Assembly: GCA_964623055.1 (NCBI GenBank)
Contig: CAZURK010000034.1
Coordinates: 8,605-72,604 of the forward strand
DNA length: 64,000 bases
Origin: JADHUC01 sp964623055
Lineage (GTDB): Bacteria > Planctomycetota > Planctomycetia > Pirellulales > Pirellulaceae
Direction of reading: 5' to 3'
A program made the translations under genes and the position numbers. The notes beneath the pieces were generated by a model that had not been told where the DNA came from, ran no database searches, and was given only the letters and a program-made list of their open reading frames with translations. This document shows, one piece after another, positions 62,400 to 64,000 of this stretch. Every line of letters starts with the position of its first letter. Within the stretch, counting starts at the first letter, position 1.

Positions 62400-64000
62400 C
62401 TACTGCTTCAGCTTGTCGCCGACGCCACCGAACAACGCGTCGATGCCTTTTTCGCCTTTCAGATCATCCTTGTCGCCGTCGTCGGTGATTGCACCAAGGT
62501 CAACCAGGGCACTAGCGAGATCGCCCGAAGTCCAATCCGCGAGCGCCGCTTCGAGCGAGGCTAGATCGTTCTCGTTGGCAGTAGATCCGCCGATCAAGAG
62601 ATCATCGCCGCGGCCACCTTTCAGCTTGTCCTTGCCGATGCCGCCGATCAGGATGTCGTTGCCGTTGCGGCCGTACAGTTTATCCTTCCCAGAACCACCG
62701 CTGAGCACGTCGTCACCGCGACCGCCCTTGATGTGATCGTTGCCAGCGCCGCCGAAGACGAACTGCGAGATGGCCGCGTCAGCCCCACCATCGCTACCGC
62801 CATCCGAGCCGCCGTCACTTCCACCATCGCTGCCGCCGTTGTAGTGATCGTTGCCGCCGCACAGGTACGTCACGATCTGCTCGACGGAAGACAACGTGAA
62901 GGTCTCCTTGATGCGATCGCCACCTCCGTCGGAACCGCCATCACTGCCGCCGTCCGAGCCGCCGTCGCTGCCACCCTGGTTCAGCTTGACGTCGACCTTC
63001 AGTTCATCCTTCTTCTCGTTGAACTTCAGCTTGACGTGATCGCGGCCGTCGGTGCCGATGATGTAGAGCGTCCCGTCGACCACCCCGACGCCTTGAGAAA
63101 CCGCCGTTGTTGTCAACGTGTCGGTACCGCCGTTGCCATCATCGATGGAAACCGTGATCGTGAAGACACCGCCGGTCGAGTACGTATGGCCGCCCACGAA
63201 CGTGTCGGCGAGCTGATCGACCGTCAGCGACTCCGCAGGCGAATCATCGCCCCAGTCCACGGTGACTGTATGCGTGTCCGAGAGATCAAGGTCCGCGAAC
63301 GACCCGTCGATCGTCACCAGGCCGTCGGCCGCACTATCGCAAGGATTGTCGTGGTCTGAATTGACCGGGTCGAGCACCGGGGCGTCGTTCACACCGTGGA
63401 CCGTAATCACCAGCGTGGATGAAGCCGAAGCCCCTTCATCGTCGCTCATGGTGTAGCCGACCGTAACGGTGGCCGACTCGCCGACGGCCAACTCGTCGAA
63501 GTCCGTGCCGGGATCGAACTGGGCCTGGTTTCCGACAATCGTGACCGATCCGCTGACCAGACTTGGATCAATCGTCAGACCATTGACGACAACGCTGTCG
63601 ATCGTATCCAACGAGAAGTTCGACGGATTGTCGTCGCCGTCCACGTCGGTGTCGTTGGCCAGCACATCGACCGTCAGCGAAGTGTTTTCCGTCGTACTGT
63701 CCGCATCCGGATTGGCCACCGGAGCATCGTTCAGGCCCGTGACCGTGATCACCAGTTCGGCGGACGAACTGGCGCCTTCGTCGTCGCTCATGGTGTAACC
63801 GACGGTGACCGTGGCTGTGTCGCCGCTATCCAGTTCGTCGAAGTCGGTACCGGGGTTGAACTCGATCACGCCCTCGGCCCCTTCGGTGACCGTGCCGGTG
63901 ATCAAGCTCGGTCCGGTGCTCAGGCCGCTGACCACCACGCTGTCGATCGTATCCAGCGTGAAGTTCGCCGGGTTGTCGTCGCCATCGACGTCGGTGTCGT
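62400..64000 (-). CDS. Large Ig/VCBS-repeat and RTX-type surface protein (5' end outside window)
   Basis: The frame stays open to the right edge, so this is the C-terminal 533 residues of a longer protein. It has cadherin/VCBS-like repeats of about 100 residues (VTVGYTMSDDEGASASSTLV, GLNDAPVANPDADSTTENTS, and again at the window edge), a PKD-like unit (HTVTVDWGDDSPAESLTVDQ), then a planctomycete-type tail with RTX-like calcium nonapeptides (GGAGNDHIKGGRGDDVLSGG) and the closing DLASLEAALADWTSGD module. Two arrays of GGSD units (4-5 copies each; 62791-62841 and 62926-62981) interrupt the tail domain. Predicted to be a calcium-dependent adhesion or matrix protein on the cell surface. A strong terminator follows. 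Confidence 0.9.
   Translation of the reverse strand, partial: DTDVDGDDNPANFTLDTIDSVVVSGLSTGPSLITGTVTEGAEGVIEFNPGTDFDELDSGDTATVTVGYTMSDDEGASSSAELVITVTGLNDAPVANPDADSTTENTSLTVDVLANDTDVDGDDNPSNFSLDTIDSVVVNGLTIDPSLVSGSVTIVGNQAQFDPGTDFDELAVGESATVTVGYTMSDDEGASASSTLVITVHGVNDAPVLDPVNSDHDNPCDSAADGLVTIDGSFADLDLSDTHTVTVDWGDDSPAESLTVDQLADTFVGGHTYSTGGVFTITVSIDDGNGGTDTLTTTAVSQGVGVVDGTLYIIGTDGRDHVKLKFNEKKDELKVDVKLNQGGSDGGSDGGSDGGSDGGGDRIKETFTLSSVEQIVTYLCGGNDHYNGGSDGGSDGGSDGGSDGGADAAISQFVFGGAGNDHIKGGRGDDVLSGGSGKDKLYGRNGNDILIGGIGKDKLKGGRGDDLLIGGSTANENDLASLEAALADWTSGDLASALVDLGAITDDGDKDDLKGEKGIDALFGGVGDKLKQ
62791..62841 (-). repeat. 12-bp minisatellite coding GGSD units, array 1
   Basis: Tandem 12-bp units encode GGSDGGSDGGSDGGSDGG after HYN. 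Third-position changes between units (CCATCG, CCATCC, CCGTCA) show some age. Coordinates are approximate to a few bases. Confidence 0.75.
62926..62981 (-). repeat. 12-bp minisatellite coding GGSD units, array 2
   Basis: A second tandem array encodes GGSDGGSDGGSDGGSDGGGD after KLNQ. It lies about 85 nt from array 1 and uses the same unit. Coordinates are approximate. Confidence 0.75.

Noticed and set aside
62791..62981. CRISPR or regulatory repeat
   Set aside because: The 12-bp units are in frame and encode GGSD linkers within a surface protein gene.

Overview
The window looks like chromosomal DNA of a planctomycete, most likely Pirellulales-like; this is inferred from protein types, since no rRNA or marker gene is present. 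The pointers are: almost every gene product carries a Sec or Tat export signal; LamG, right-handed beta-helix, sialidase-like and large TIM-barrel glycosidase proteins abound; there is a hydrazine-synthase-alpha-like cytochrome c protein fused to an FGE-type domain; a BlaI/M56 pair carries a TIGR03067 domain and ankyrin repeats; and a giant Ig/VCBS plus RTX surface protein enters from the right edge. No tRNA, rRNA, CRISPR array, complete transposase, SusC/D pair or sulfatase was seen.

Layout. 1-1.4 kb holds no intact gene (gene remnants, a hairpin). 1.4-7.2 kb: Tat-exported metallophosphoesterase, Tat-exported Gfo/Idh/MocA oxidoreductase, a small Cys-rich protein, a TIM-barrel glycosidase-like protein. 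7.2-8.2 kb: a GxxExxY nuclease-fold gene bracketed by two 67-nt palindromic direct repeats. 8.2-16 kb: three large exported proteins related to glycoside hydrolases. 16-21 kb: a repeat cluster, a small unknown gene, a GH32 gene cut off at its 3' end, a PL6 polysaccharide lyase, and an inverted pair of double-hairpin repeats sitting at gene ends. 21-25.5 kb: the cytochrome c/FGE-like fusion. 25.5-27.6 kb: a decayed gene and a planctomycete-type unknown. 27.6-33.1 kb: the blaI-M56 regulatory pair with a clear operator-promoter. 33.1-37 kb: unknown exported, LamG and EF-hand proteins. 37.9-45 kb: forward run of a glycosidase-like protein, a propeller/DUF4450-type protein and a sialidase-type protein. 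45-61.3 kb: GH95, an acetoacetate-decarboxylase-like protein, two paralogous beta-helix proteins, a second sialidase-type protein, GH42-like and LamG-GH2. 61.7-64 kb: a P-loop kinase and the RTX-type surface protein with a strong terminator.

Taken together the genes read as an exported glycan-degradation repertoire (fructan, uronan, fucoside, galactoside/glucuronide, possibly sialoside activities) scattered over both strands as short runs rather than one operon. Several genes are truncated or decayed next to small repeats, so the region appears to be under active rearrangement. The most unusual features are the repeat-bounded GxxExxY cassette, the inverted double-hairpin elements that have become part of two coding sequences, and the BlaI operator placed exactly in a promoter spacer.
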